Below are positions 1 to 9,465 of a DNA stretch of 30,649 nt, in pieces. The first letter of the stretch is position 1; the number at the start of each line of letters is the position of its first letter. The stretch comes from CAZDYI01 sp964509765 (GTDB lineage: Bacteria > Pseudomonadota > Gammaproteobacteria > Tethybacterales > Tethybacteraceae). Under the pieces are notes generated by a model. It saw nothing but the letters and a program-made list of their open reading frames with translations. It was not told the DNA's origin and did no database searches. Both the position numbers and the translations under genes were made by a program. The stretch is from the NCBI GenBank assembly GCA_964509765.1, contig CAZDYI010000115.1, positions 1 through 30,649 on the forward strand, given 5' to 3'.

Positions 1-1185
<1,185 letters not shown>

Positions 1186-1348
1186 CGGAGAGTTCCCGGC
1201 GCCTGCCCACACTCATCGGCTGGTCTTCCGTTCCGGCTTCATTTCGCATCGACTTTTGCCCCTGACTCCGCGAGGACGGCGGGGCGCGACTCAATGACAG
1301 GACACATACGCTCAAGCACGGCACCCCCGCGATGGGCCGCATGACGTC

Positions 1349-3295
1349 ATGATCCTCAAGATTGCGTTCGACCAGCCAACGAGGAAGGCATTCGATTATT
1401 TCGGCGTCGAGGGCGACGGCGCCCTGCCCGTGCCCGGAACGAGGGTCCTTGCGAAACTCGGCAGCTCGGAGCGGGTCGGGATCGTGGTCGAAGTCTCGGA
1501 GAGATCGGACCTGCCGATCGCGAAGATACGCCACATAGAGAGGGCGCTCGACGGGGGGCGCCCGGTCCTCACCGAGCCGGTCGCCCGGGCGGTCCGCCAG
1601 TTCTCCGAGAGCAACGTCCTGCCGGTCGGCAAGCTCGCGTTCGCCGCGCTTCCGCCTGCCGCGCGGCGGTCCGCGAAGGACCTCTCCCCGCCCGAGGTCG
1701 CTCCGCGGCCCAAGCTCGAGGTAAGCCCGGCCGAGGGCCTCAAGGGGCGCCCGGCGAAGGTGCTCGAGGAGCTCGTTTGCGTTCCCCCCGGGTTCAAGCC
1801 GCACCTGGTCTGCGGGTCGCCCGGCACGGGCAAGACTGAGATGTGCGTCGAGGCCGTGGCCGCGGCCGTCCGCAACGGCAACACCTGCCTCGTCCTCGTC
1901 CCCGAGGTCAGCTCGATCGAGGGCTGGGTCGCGCGCCTCGGGGAGAGGATGCCGGGGCTTGTCGCAAGAAGCGTCCACGGCGGCCTGCGCGACAGGGAGC
2001 GGATGGAGGCGTGGTGGACGGCGATGCTCGGCGGCTGCCACGTGGTCGTCGGCAGCCGCTCCGCGGTCACGGTCCCGCTTGCGGACCTCGGCCTGGTCTG
2101 CGTGGTCAACGAGAACAGCCCGCTGTTCCGCCCCGACCGGGGGCTGGTCTTCTCCGCGCGCGACATGGCCGCGGTCAGGGCGAGGGCCGAGGGCTGCCCG
2201 CTGCTGCTGAGCTCGGCGACGCCCTCGCTCGAGCTGCGCCACGCTGCGCACTCGCAGCGCATGGAGATGACCATGCTCGCGCCGGAGGCCGGGCGGACCA
2301 AGCAGAGCATCCAGATCGTCGACATCGCCAACCGGCGCCTGTTCGGCGGGGTGAGCGTCGAGCTCGAGAACGCCCTCAAGGCGGAGATCCAGCGCGGCGG
2401 CCAGAGCGCTGTGCTCGTCAACCGCCGCGGGCGCTACGGCTTTTTGTACTGCGCCGACTGCAGGCTCAGGCTCACCTGCCGGCACTGCGGGCACCTGCTG
2501 TCCTCGCACGGCGAGGGCGCCTGCCAGTGCCGCAGGTGCAGCCGCTCGCAGGCGATGCCGGACTCGTGCCCCGGCTGCGGCGGCGGCGACATCGTGAGCA
2601 TGCGCCCGGGCAGCGTCCGGGTGGCGGAGTCGCTTGCGACCCGGCTGCCCGAGGCGCGCATCTACCGGGTCGACCCCGACCGCGACCACGGCGAGGTCAT
2701 GGAGGAGCTGCGCGCGGAGAGGCCGGACGTCGTCGTCGGCAGCTCGTTTTTGGGCCTGGACCTCGAGCCGGGCACCTGCTGCGTGAGCGACGCGGACTCG
2801 ATCCTGTTCAGCCACAACTTCCGCGCCGCCGAGCACCTCATCGACGTGCTGACGAGGCTGACCGCGATGGGCCCCGAGGTCAACCTCCTCGTCCAGACCC
2901 GCTTCGCGACCCACCACGTCTTCGAGGCGCTCCGGCAGGGGAGCTACGACACCTTCGCGTTCGCCGAGCTCGCCGAGCGCAAGTCTGCCGGGCTCTCTCC
3001 GTACCGGCGCCTCGCCCTGTTCCGCGCGACCGGCGAGGAGGCCGACAGCGTCGCGCAGGCGGTCGGGTCCGCGAAGTACCTCGCGAGCGAGTGCATGCCG
3101 CGGACGATCTCGATCCTCGAGCCGGTTCCCGCCCCGGCGAAGCGAAAGGCCGCATCCACGATGCAGCTGCTGATCAACTCGCCGGACCGGAAGTCGCTTC
3201 AGGAATCGGTCGGGAAGTGGGCGAGCCTGCTCGAGCAGCAGCCGATGCCGGGCTCGGTGTCCTGGGACATAGAGATAGACCCCGAGACGTGGTGA
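1349..3295 (+). CDS. priA: PriA homologue with degenerate helicase motifs (probable pseudohelicase)
   Basis: A 648-residue protein that aligns with primosomal protein N' (PriA, about 730 aa in E. coli), the replication-restart factor that loads DnaB at stalled forks. The N-terminal DNA-binding region and a Walker A loop are present (GSPGTGKTE, residues 156-164). The GSRSA motif (235-239), SSATP (288-292) and all eight zinc-binding cysteines (C368, 371, 377, 380, 394, 397, 407, 410) are kept. The Walker B box, DEEH in active PriA, reads NENS (254-257). Motif V (GTQMLAKG) reads GSSFLGLD (464-471). Motif VI (QVAGRAGR) reads RLTAMGPE (503-510), losing both arginines. The frame is intact and base use matches the neighbours, so it is not a decaying pseudogene. 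ATG 1349 is chosen because the preceding ATG (1341) hits a stop. I infer a fork-binding scaffold without helicase activity, as described for Deinococcus PriA. Confidence 0.9.
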   Translation: MILKIAFDQPTRKAFDYFGVEGDGALPVPGTRVLAKLGSSERVGIVVEVSERSDLPIAKIRHIERALDGGRPVLTEPVARAVRQFSESNVLPVGKLAFAALPPAARRSAKDLSPPEVAPRPKLEVSPAEGLKGRPAKVLEELVCVPPGFKPHLVCGSPGTGKTEMCVEAVAAAVRNGNTCLVLVPEVSSIEGWVARLGERMPGLVARSVHGGLRDRERMEAWWTAMLGGCHVVVGSRSAVTVPLADLGLVCVVNENSPLFRPDRGLVFSARDMAAVRARAEGCPLLLSSATPSLELRHAAHSQRMEMTMLAPEAGRTKQSIQIVDIANRRLFGGVSVELENALKAEIQRGGQSAVLVNRRGRYGFLYCADCRLRLTCRHCGHLLSSHGEGACQCRRCSRSQAMPDSCPGCGGGDIVSMRPGSVRVAESLATRLPEARIYRVDPDRDHGEVMEELRAERPDVVVGSSFLGLDLEPGTCCVSDADSILFSHNFRAAEHLIDVLTRLTAMGPEVNLLVQTRFATHHVFEALRQGSYDTFAFAELAERKSAGLSPYRRLALFRATGEEADSVAQAVGSAKYLASECMPRTISILEPVPAPAKRKAASTMQLLINSPDRKSLQESVGKWASLLEQQPMPGSVSWDIEIDPETW

Positions 3296-3310
3296 AAGGC
3301 CCCGTTATTC

Positions 3311-3324
3311 AGGGGCTTGCCCCT
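3311..3324 (+). terminator. GC hairpin after priA, weak terminator candidate
   Basis: AGGGG-CTTG-CCCCT forms a short perfect hairpin 16 bases after the priA stop. The same GGGGC can alternatively pair with GCCCC at 3299-3303. No T-run follows, so termination here is uncertain. Confidence 0.25.
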
Positions 3325-3529
3325 CTGTGGAAAACTATGTTGATATCTCGGCCCTTTTATTGAGAGTCAAAGCAGGAGGCGGTTTTCGCCCGCCGGGTTG
3401 TTGCCCGAAAAGTCCCGTCCGTTCAACAAGTTAACGATGGGATAAGGATTCGGGCGATACAGACGGGCATTGAGGGCAAGGGCAATTCCCCATGTAAATA
3501 ACGGCGGCAAACCGGCAGTTTTTTTCCAC

Positions 3530-3535
3530 TATAAT
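3530..3535 (+). promoter_or_regulatory. Probable -10 box for xseA-moaA
   Basis: A perfect TATAAT, preceded by a run of seven T, ends 13 bases before the xseA ATG (3549). No good -35 hexamer is visible at 17-18 bases upstream. If transcription starts at the usual distance, the mRNA leader would be only about 6-7 bases and the AAGG at 3537-3540 would not be transcribed. Confidence 0.45.
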
Positions 3536-3548
3536 CAAGGCGTTGGCG

Positions 3549-4928
3549 ATGCAGTCTCCCATCCTGGAAGAAGAAGGCGAAGAGCAGCTGCTGACCGTCG
3601 GCGAGCTCCTCACGGCCAGCCGCGACCACCTCAGGAAGCTCTGGCGGCTGCGCGTCTGGGTGGTCGGCGAGCTGTCCGGCGTGCGGAGCTACCCCTCGGG
3701 CCACGTCTACTTCACCCTCAAGGACTCCAAGGCCGAGGTCTCGTGCATCATGTACGCGCGGACCGCCGGCGGCCACCCTCCCTTCCCCGCCGACGGGACG
3801 GAGGTGCGCGCGCTGGTCCAGCCGACGATCTACGTCCAGAAGGGCCGCTTCCAGCTCGTCGTCGAGGAGGTGGCCGCGCGCGGCCGCGGCCGCCTGCACG
3901 AGGAGTTCCTCCGCACCAAGGAGAGGCTGCGCGAGCGGGGCTGGTTCGACGCCGGCAGGAAGCGGGATCTGCCTGCGATGCCCGGGTCGGTCGCGGTGGT
4001 GGTCTCGCTGCAGGGCGCGGCCTGGCGCGACGTCAAGAGGACGCTCGGCGAGAGGTTTCCGCTCGCGGAGGTGTCGGTCTTTCCCGCCCCGGCTCAGGGC
4101 AGGGACGCCGCAGCCAGGATCGCGGATGCGATCGGCCGCGCGGGCAAGTCCGGCTGCGACTTGACGCTGGTGTGCCGCGGCGGCGGGTCCTTCGAGGACC
4201 TGTGGTCGTACAACGAGGAGGACGTCGTCCGGGCGATAGTCGAATCGCCGGTTCCGGTGGTGACCGGCATCGGCCACGAGACCGACGAGACCGTGGCCGA
4301 CATGGCGGCCGACGTGCGGGCGGCCACCCCGACCGGGGCCGCGGTCGCCGCAGTTCCCTCGCGCATCGAGCTCGCGCGGCAGCTCGACGCCTGCGCGCGC
4401 AGGCTGAGCGAGTCAACAGGCAGCGCCCTCGACGAGGCGCGCCAGACCCTCGACGACGCGGTCTCGTCGGTGATGGGCGTGCGCGACGGACTGCGGGGAG
4501 CGGCGTGGCGCGCCGGGCGCATGTCCTCGGACCTGCGCCGCGCGTCGGAGGCCTTCCTGCGGATCAAGCGCGGGCGCCTCGCCGGCGCCGGCGACTCGTT
4601 CAGGGAGGCGGTCCGCGGGCTGCTCGGCGCAGGCTCCCGCCTCGACGGCCTTTCGGCGCGCCTGGCCGCGGCCGCGGCGAGGGCGGTTCCCGACAGGCAG
4701 GCGGCGCTCGACGGGCTCTCAGCGCGGCTCGAGGCGATGAGCCCGAGGCGCACCCTCGAGCGGGGCTATGCGATAGTTACCGACGAGGAAGGTGGCGTGC
4801 GGTCAAGGGCGGACCAGGTCGGCGAGGGCGACGGCGCAGCCGTGCACTTCGCGGACGGGGCCGTGCGGGTGAGGGTCGGCAGGCGGGGCGGCCCGGACCT
4901 GGGCCTGCTCGGGCCGGACGATGGCTGA
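3549..4928 (+). CDS. xseA: Exodeoxyribonuclease VII large subunit
   Basis: A 459-residue protein matching XseA along its whole length. It has an N-terminal OB-fold (GELSGVRSYPSGHVYFTLKD). The catalytic domain carries RGGGSFEDLW and GHETDETVADMAADVRAATPT, the family's hallmark stretches. A long alanine- and arginine-rich helical part (about 270-400) corresponds to the coiled-coil arm that binds XseB. With XseB (not in this window) it degrades single-stranded DNA in both directions in the cytoplasm. ATG 3549 is preferred over TTG 3543 because it sits 8 bases after an AAGG. Its last 8 bases overlap moaA, which implies co-translation. Confidence 0.95.
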   Translation: MQSPILEEEGEEQLLTVGELLTASRDHLRKLWRLRVWVVGELSGVRSYPSGHVYFTLKDSKAEVSCIMYARTAGGHPPFPADGTEVRALVQPTIYVQKGRFQLVVEEVAARGRGRLHEEFLRTKERLRERGWFDAGRKRDLPAMPGSVAVVVSLQGAAWRDVKRTLGERFPLAEVSVFPAPAQGRDAAARIADAIGRAGKSGCDLTLVCRGGGSFEDLWSYNEEDVVRAIVESPVPVVTGIGHETDETVADMAADVRAATPTGAAVAAVPSRIELARQLDACARRLSESTGSALDEARQTLDDAVSSVMGVRDGLRGAAWRAGRMSSDLRRASEAFLRIKRGRLAGAGDSFREAVRGLLGAGSRLDGLSARLAAAAARAVPDRQAALDGLSARLEAMSPRRTLERGYAIVTDEEGGVRSRADQVGEGDGAAVHFADGAVRVRVGRRGGPDLGLLGPDDG

Positions 4929-5919
4929 GGCCGCCGCGGCGGGCGGGCTCGTCGACCGCCACGGCAGGACGGTCAGCTACCTCCGGCTGTCGGTCACCGA
5001 CCGCTGCGACCTGCGCTGCCAGTACTGCCTGCCCGAGCGGCCTGTGTTCCTGCCGAAGGGCGACCTGCTGACCCTCGAGGAGATCGCGTTCGTCGCGAAG
5101 GCCTTCGTCGACAGCGGCGTGACCAAGCTGCGGGTGTCGGGCGGCGAGCCCCTGGTCCGCCGCGGGATCGAGACCCTGCTCCGCTCGCTCTCCGCGCTGC
5201 CGGGGCTGAGTGAGCTGGTGATGACCACCAACGGCACCCTGCTCGAAAAAAAGGCGCGGGGCCTGCTCGAGGCCGGGGTCAGCCGCCTGAACGTCTCGCT
5301 CGACACCCTGCGGCCCGAGAGGTTCCTCGAGCTCACCCGCAACGGCGACCACGCGCTGGTCGTGCGCGGGATCGAGGCCGCGTGCGCGGCGGGCTTTCGC
5401 GGGGTGAGGGTCAACACGGTGCTGATGCGCGGCTTCAACGACGACGAGCTGTGCGGCCTGGTGCGGTTCGCCGACGGCCTCGGCGCCGACATAGCCTTCA
5501 TCGAGGAGATGCCGATGGGCGAGGTCGACCGCCCGCGGCCGTCCAGCCCGATGGACAGCAACGAGCTGCTGGAAATCCTCTCGAGGGAGTTCACGCTCAC
5601 CGAGTCCGGCCACAGCACCGGGGGGCCCGCCCGCTACTTCGACGTGGCCGGCCGGTCCGTCCGGGTCGGGGTGATCGCCCCGCACAGCCGCAACTTCTGC
5701 TCGGGCTGCAACCGGGTGCGGCTGACATGCACCGGCGACCTCTACCCCTGCCTCGGCCACATGGGCAGGGTCTCGCTCGCAGCGGCCGCGCGCTCGGGCG
5801 ACGCGGACGCGGTCCTTGCCCTCGTCCGGGAAAGCCTCGCGGCCAAGCCTGAGGGCCACGAGTTCGACATGCGCTCCGGAACGAGCGTCATGCGCTACAT
5901 GGCCGTCACCGGCGGCTAG
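4921..5919 (+). CDS. moaA: GTP 3',8-cyclase, molybdenum cofactor biosynthesis
   Basis: A 332-residue radical SAM enzyme that converts GTP to 3',8-cyclo-7,8-dihydro-GTP, the first step of molybdopterin synthesis. The N-terminal [4Fe-4S] site is C29-x3-C33-x2-C36 (DRCDLRCQYC). The C-terminal cluster is C260-x2-C263-x13-C277 (FCSGCNRVRLTC). The protein ends in Gly-Gly, as MoaA requires. The SGGEPLVR motif for SAM binding is present. It overlaps xseA by 8 bases. Its usual partners moaC, moaD and moaE are not in the window, but mog lies about 21 kb to the right. Its TAG stop sits inside a perfect 14-base palindrome. Confidence 0.95.
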   Translation: MAEAAAAGGLVDRHGRTVSYLRLSVTDRCDLRCQYCLPERPVFLPKGDLLTLEEIAFVAKAFVDSGVTKLRVSGGEPLVRRGIETLLRSLSALPGLSELVMTTNGTLLEKKARGLLEAGVSRLNVSLDTLRPERFLELTRNGDHALVVRGIEAACAAGFRGVRVNTVLMRGFNDDELCGLVRFADGLGADIAFIEEMPMGEVDRPRPSSPMDSNELLEILSREFTLTESGHSTGGPARYFDVAGRSVRVGVIAPHSRNFCSGCNRVRLTCTGDLYPCLGHMGRVSLAAAARSGDADAVLALVRESLAAKPEGHEFDMRSGTSVMRYMAVTGG

Positions 5920-5924
5920 CCGCC
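5911..5924. repeat. Perfect 14-bp palindrome over the moaA stop codon
   Basis: GGCGGCTAGCCGCC can fold as a 5-bp GC stem with a CTAG loop on either strand. It lies between convergent moaA and the prpF-like gene, whose stop codons are only 13 bases apart. It may serve as a two-way pause or terminator, but there is no T-run. Confidence 0.4.
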
Positions 5925-5932
5925 GCGCCCCG

Positions 5933-7015
5933 TCAGTACCTCGGCAGGTAGGCCGTGCCCCTCATCAGCAGGCGGGCGGTCCGCACCAGCCGCGCCTTGA
6001 CGGGATAGGGCCCGCCTTCGTCCTCTTCGAACATGACCTCGATCGGCAGCGTGCCCGCCACGTGCTCGATCCGGTACGGGACCCACTCGCCGGCCTTCGC
6101 GGTCCTGCCGTCCCGCGACCGGCCGTTGGCGACCGTGCCCTCGATGAGCCCGGCCGACGCGACCGTGATCGCGCCCGTGACCGCAAGCGACATGTGCGGC
6201 GTGTGCGGGGTGAAGTAGCGCACGGCCAGGTCCGCGCCCCCGGCGGGCGCGCCCATGACCAGGCAGACCTTCGGCACCGAGGTCCCGGAGGTGTCGATCC
6301 CGGCCTTGGCCGCGACCTCCTCGCGGAGCCCGAGCAGGATCTCGATCATGTCGCGCGTGCTCAGCGTCCTCATCTTCGCGTCGTCCGGCAGGCCCACGCA
6401 CTCCGCAGGGAACACGGCCACCGGGATCGCGCCGTCGATCAGGGAAACCTGCACCCCGTTGACCGTGTCGATCCTGCTGCCCGTCGGCCACAGGCTGCCC
6501 GTGCGCAGGCCGCTGACGTTCGAGTACTCGAGCGCTATCGGCGCCCCGGGGCACTGCACGCCCGCGATCTCCTCGTCGCCGTCGTAGGCTACCCTGCCTC
6601 CCGGCGTCGGGATCTCGGCGGTGACGACCGCCCCGGTGTTCGTGTCGCGGATCGAAAGCCTGGAGACGGGGTCGCCCGCCTCGACGATGCCGGCCTCCAC
6701 CGCGAACGGCGCCACCGCGCTGATGATGTTGCCGCACGGGACCGTGTCGTCGACCCCCCGCGCGGGCATGACCTGGATGAAGTGGTAGTCGATGTCGACC
6801 CCGGGCTCGGAAGAGGCCTCGACCAGGGCGACCTTCGACGAGAGCACGTTGCCGCCCCCGAGGCCGTCGAGCTGGCTCGAGTCCCCGCCGAGCAGGTGCA
6901 GGAGCAGCTCGTTGCGCTCGGCGCGCTCCTTCGGGATCCGCCCGGCCTCGATGAACACCCCCTTGGAGGTCCCGCCCCGGAACAGGGCGCACTCCACCGC
7001 CCGCTGCGCCTCCAT
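5933..7015 (-). CDS. PrpF-family isomerase (2-methylaconitate / 4-oxalomesaconate type)
   Basis: A 360-residue protein of the PrpF/GalD family, cofactor-free isomerases of the diaminopimelate-epimerase fold that move double bonds in tricarboxylic acids such as 2-methylaconitate or oxalomesaconate. The N-terminal RGGTSKG (13-19) is diagnostic. K61 (in SSKVALV) and C94 (in VPCGN) match the Lys/Cys active-site pair of PrpF. No prpB, prpC, acnD or gal cluster is nearby, so the substrate cannot be named. It lies 31 bases downstream of the TctC-type binding protein on the same strand, which suggests that the imported acid is its substrate or a precursor. ATG start at 7015. Confidence 0.88.
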   Translation of the reverse strand: MEAQRAVECALFRGGTSKGVFIEAGRIPKERAERNELLLHLLGGDSSQLDGLGGGNVLSSKVALVEASSEPGVDIDYHFIQVMPARGVDDTVPCGNIISAVAPFAVEAGIVEAGDPVSRLSIRDTNTGAVVTAEIPTPGGRVAYDGDEEIAGVQCPGAPIALEYSNVSGLRTGSLWPTGSRIDTVNGVQVSLIDGAIPVAVFPAECVGLPDDAKMRTLSTRDMIEILLGLREEVAAKAGIDTSGTSVPKVCLVMGAPAGGADLAVRYFTPHTPHMSLAVTGAITVASAGLIEGTVANGRSRDGRTAKAGEWVPYRIEHVAGTLPIEVMFEEDEGGPYPVKARLVRTARLLMRGTAYLPRY

Positions 7016-7046
7016 GAGCCCGCCCCGCGCCTGCCCGGCCGCGGGC

Positions 7047-8153
7047 CTAAAGGGAGATTCCCGCGGTCTCCATTACGAAGTCGCGGTACCACTCCACGAC
7101 CTCAGGCGACATCGTCCGCAGCCCCTCGGCCAGGCTTGCCGCCTCCCCGTTGTAGTACTGGACGTAGTCGCCGAGCACGTCCTCCTTGGCGTTCGGCCAG
7201 TCGTCCTCGTGCGTGGCGACGGCCATGATCGCCCTGCGGTAGGCGTTGAGGATCTCCTCGTCGGTGTTCTTGGGCAGGAACAGGATCTTCTGCGCCGGGA
7301 ACCCCGCGAAGTAGAACTGCTTCCACACCTCGAACACGGTCCCCTCGGGCATGCCCCCCGTGATCTCCTCGTAGTACTCGATGAAGTGCGGGACGTTCGG
7401 GAAGTTCGGGTCGCGCGAGATCACCCCGGTCGGCGAGGAGATCCCGAAGGTGAACACCGGGACCGCGTCCCCCTGCTCCTCGAGCCGCGCGACGCGCGTC
7501 TTGTAGGAGGCGGTCGTCTGCATGTCGACCGAGGCCTGGCCGCTGCGGAAGTTGCGGAAGGTGTTCGCCGAGCCGCCGGTCCCGAAGCGGGCGTCGTAGT
7601 CGAGCCCGAGCATCTCGAACGATAGCATCATCAGCGCCCCGACCTGCGTCGGCCCGAGGATCAAGAAGCTGATCTCGGCGCCGGGCCGAAAGCGCACGGG
7701 GTAGCTGTCCGCGTCGACCACGTCAGGGTTCGCGAACACGACCCCGCCCGTGGGCGAGGCGAGCAGCGCCTGCCACCGGCTGAAGTCGTACTCGACGCGC
7801 TTGTCGCCGAGCAGGAACGGGAGGACCACAGACGCCGACGAGGCGAACAGCATGGTCCCGTCCCTGCCGGCCTCCCTGTAGTACCTGTTCGCTCCGGTCG
7901 TCGACCCGCCGCCGACGATGTTCTCGATTCGAATCACCGGCTCGCCGGGCAGCTCGGCAGCGATCAGCGGGGCCCAGAACCGCGCCCACCTGTCGGTCCC
8001 GCCGCCGGCGCTGAACGGGACCACCAGCGTGATCTCCTTGTCGCTGAAGTCGGGATGCTCAGCGGACGTCGTGGCCGGGGCCCAGGACAGGGAGGCCGCA
8101 ACGGCAAGCGCGGCCGCGCAGCGCGCGGAAAATCGGATCGGACGGACGGTCAT
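7047..8153 (-). CDS. Tripartite tricarboxylate transporter substrate-binding protein (TctC/Bug family)
   Basis: A 368-residue periplasmic binding protein. A signal peptide covers about residues 1-31 (charged start, Ala/Leu core, TTSA-E cleavage region). The family stretches LVVPFSAGGGTDRWAR and IENIVGGGSTTGANR are clear. TctC proteins capture di- or tricarboxylates for the TctA/TctB permease. No tctA or tctB is in the window; instead an AbrB-family membrane protein lies upstream. The ATG at 8153 has no Shine-Dalgarno sequence and no alternative ATG, GTG or TTG start before the upstream in-frame stop. It overlaps the TGA of a 26-codon ORF (ATGA), so translation is probably coupled to it. Confidence 0.9.
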   Translation of the reverse strand: MTVRPIRFSARCAAALAVAASLSWAPATTSAEHPDFSDKEITLVVPFSAGGGTDRWARFWAPLIAAELPGEPVIRIENIVGGGSTTGANRYYREAGRDGTMLFASSASVVLPFLLGDKRVEYDFSRWQALLASPTGGVVFANPDVVDADSYPVRFRPGAEISFLILGPTQVGALMMLSFEMLGLDYDARFGTGGSANTFRNFRSGQASVDMQTTASYKTRVARLEEQGDAVPVFTFGISSPTGVISRDPNFPNVPHFIEYYEEITGGMPEGTVFEVWKQFYFAGFPAQKILFLPKNTDEEILNAYRRAIMAVATHEDDWPNAKEDVLGDYVQYYNGEAASLAEGLRTMSPEVVEWYRDFVMETAGISL

Positions 8154-8230
8154 GTGCTCAATCGGCTGCTGCCGGAATCCGGCGCCGCGCCTCCCTTGCG
8201 CCGGTTTGGCTCAGTCGCCGCGGCCCGCAT
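8150..8230 (-). CDS. 26-codon leader ORF coupled to tctC-type gene
   Basis: ATG at 8230 follows an AAGGGGGAGA ribosome site (AAGG six bases before the ATG). The frame runs 26 codons (starting MRAAATEPNRRK) and ends at TGA 8152-8150, which overlaps the ATG of the binding-protein gene as ATGA. The peptide is basic and has no membrane or signal character. It matches no family known to me. The strong ribosome site here and its absence at the next gene suggest a leader for translational coupling. The basis is pattern only. Confidence 0.45.
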   Translation of the reverse strand: MRAAATEPNRRKGGAAPDSGSSRLST

Positions 8231-8259
8231 TCTCCCCCTTGAATATGTTACCACGTGAC

Positions 8260-8283
8260 CCGCCGCGCGCCTGCGCGGGCGGC
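8260..8283 (-). other. GC-rich hairpin between AbrB-family gene and leader ORF
   Basis: Arms CCGCC-GCGCG and CGCGGGCGG pair with one bulged base around a short loop, in the 72-base gap after the AbrB-family stop. There is no T-run after it. It could reduce read-through or protect the downstream mRNA. Confidence 0.25.
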
Positions 8284-8302
8284 TGTTCCCGCGCGCCCGG
8301 AA

Positions 8303-9409
8303 TCAGTCCCCGCGGCGGCCGCCGGCCTCCCCCGCGCTGCCCTGCGCCGCCGAGACCCGCCCCGTCGCGACATGCAGGACCAAGGGCAGCGTGAGGACGA
8401 TGAACAGCACGCGCAGGACGTGGTGGAGGCCGACCAGCGCGGGCTCGATGTCCAGCGCGACGGCGATCAGGCTGATCTCGGAGACGCCGCCCGGCGAGAA
8501 CGCCAGCAGGGTCGGCGCGAGCTCGAGGAAGATCGTCCTCGACACGAGCCAGGCCGCCCCGGCGGACACCGCCAGGTAGAAGACCGCGAGCGCCAGGCCG
8601 AACGACAGGCCGCGCAGGAGCTTGCCCGAGCGGAACTTGTTCCAGTGCGCGCCGACCGCGGTCCCGAGCAGGACGAGCGCGACCGCGAGCGGGCCGTCCG
8701 GCAGCTCCATCGCGGTGACCTCGGAGACCTCGAGGGCCGCGGCGACGAGCATCGGGCAGACCATGCAGAACACCGGCAGCCTGAGGACCATGCCGGCCCC
8801 GAGCCCGACCAGGCAGACGGCGAGCGCGAGCAGCATGTCGCCGGCGGCCAGCCCGTAGTCGCCGGCGGAGACCAGGCCCTCCCTGCCGATCCCGAAGTAT
8901 GCCGCGACGAGCGAGATCGCGCAGAGCACGACCACGAGCCGGACGAGCTGCACGAGCGAGACAATCTCGACGTCGCCGCCGTGCTCCTGGGCGATGGCCG
9001 TCATGCTCGAGAACCCGCCGGGCATGCAGGCGGTGTAGGCGGTGAAGAAAGAGCAGCGGAGCGCCCTGGTCATCACGAAGACCGCGGCCGCCGCCTCGGC
9101 GGCGACCGTGACGAACATGGCGAAGACCGAGACCCCCGCCCGCGGCAGCCAGCCGATCACCTCGGGCGAGAACGACGCCCCGAGGTAGGTCCCGAGCACC
9201 GCCAGGACCGCCCAGCGCACGAACGACGGGACCTTCGGCGCGTGGCCTGCGAGCGAGAGGATGCCGGTGGCTAGCATCGCCCCGAGCATCCAGCCGAGCG
9301 GCACGCCTACCCGGTCTGCGGCCCAGCCGCACGCAAACGCGAGCGCGAGCGCCCCGGCGCGCCCCGCCCGGGCCGCCGCCCCTGCCTTGCCTTGCCCTTC
9401 CTTGCCCAT
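8303..9409 (-). CDS. AbrB-family membrane protein (PF05145-type)
   Basis: About 368 residues with roughly ten hydrophobic segments. It shows the duplicated AbrB-family pattern (PLGWMLGAMLATGI near the N terminus; the ACMPGGFSSMTAIAQEHGGD block; the second GGVSEISLIAVALD block near the C terminus). This family has often been mislabelled ammonia monooxygenase; its true role is unsettled, probably transport or regulation at the membrane. It is first in a three-gene minus-strand cluster with the TctC-type and PrpF-type genes. I chose ATG 9409; a TTG at 9421, three bases after AAGGGATTT, is a possible alternative. Confidence 0.85.
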   Translation of the reverse strand: MGKEGQGKAGAAARAGRAGALALAFACGWAADRVGVPLGWMLGAMLATGILSLAGHAPKVPSFVRWAVLAVLGTYLGASFSPEVIGWLPRAGVSVFAMFVTVAAEAAAAVFVMTRALRCSFFTAYTACMPGGFSSMTAIAQEHGGDVEIVSLVQLVRLVVVLCAISLVAAYFGIGREGLVSAGDYGLAAGDMLLALAVCLVGLGAGMVLRLPVFCMVCPMLVAAALEVSEVTAMELPDGPLAVALVLLGTAVGAHWNKFRSGKLLRGLSFGLALAVFYLAVSAGAAWLVSRTIFLELAPTLLAFSPGGVSEISLIAVALDIEPALVGLHHVLRVLFIVLTLPLVLHVATGRVSAAQGSAGEAGGRRGD

Positions 9410-9465
9410 GCCGCCGCGCAAAAATCCCTTGCGGAGCGGAAAAGTTTACCAACGGCGGAACGCCG

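Noticed and set aside
8303..9409. Ammonia monooxygenase, as this family is sometimes named
   Set aside because: The sequence is of the AbrB membrane family; no ammonia monooxygenase features are present.
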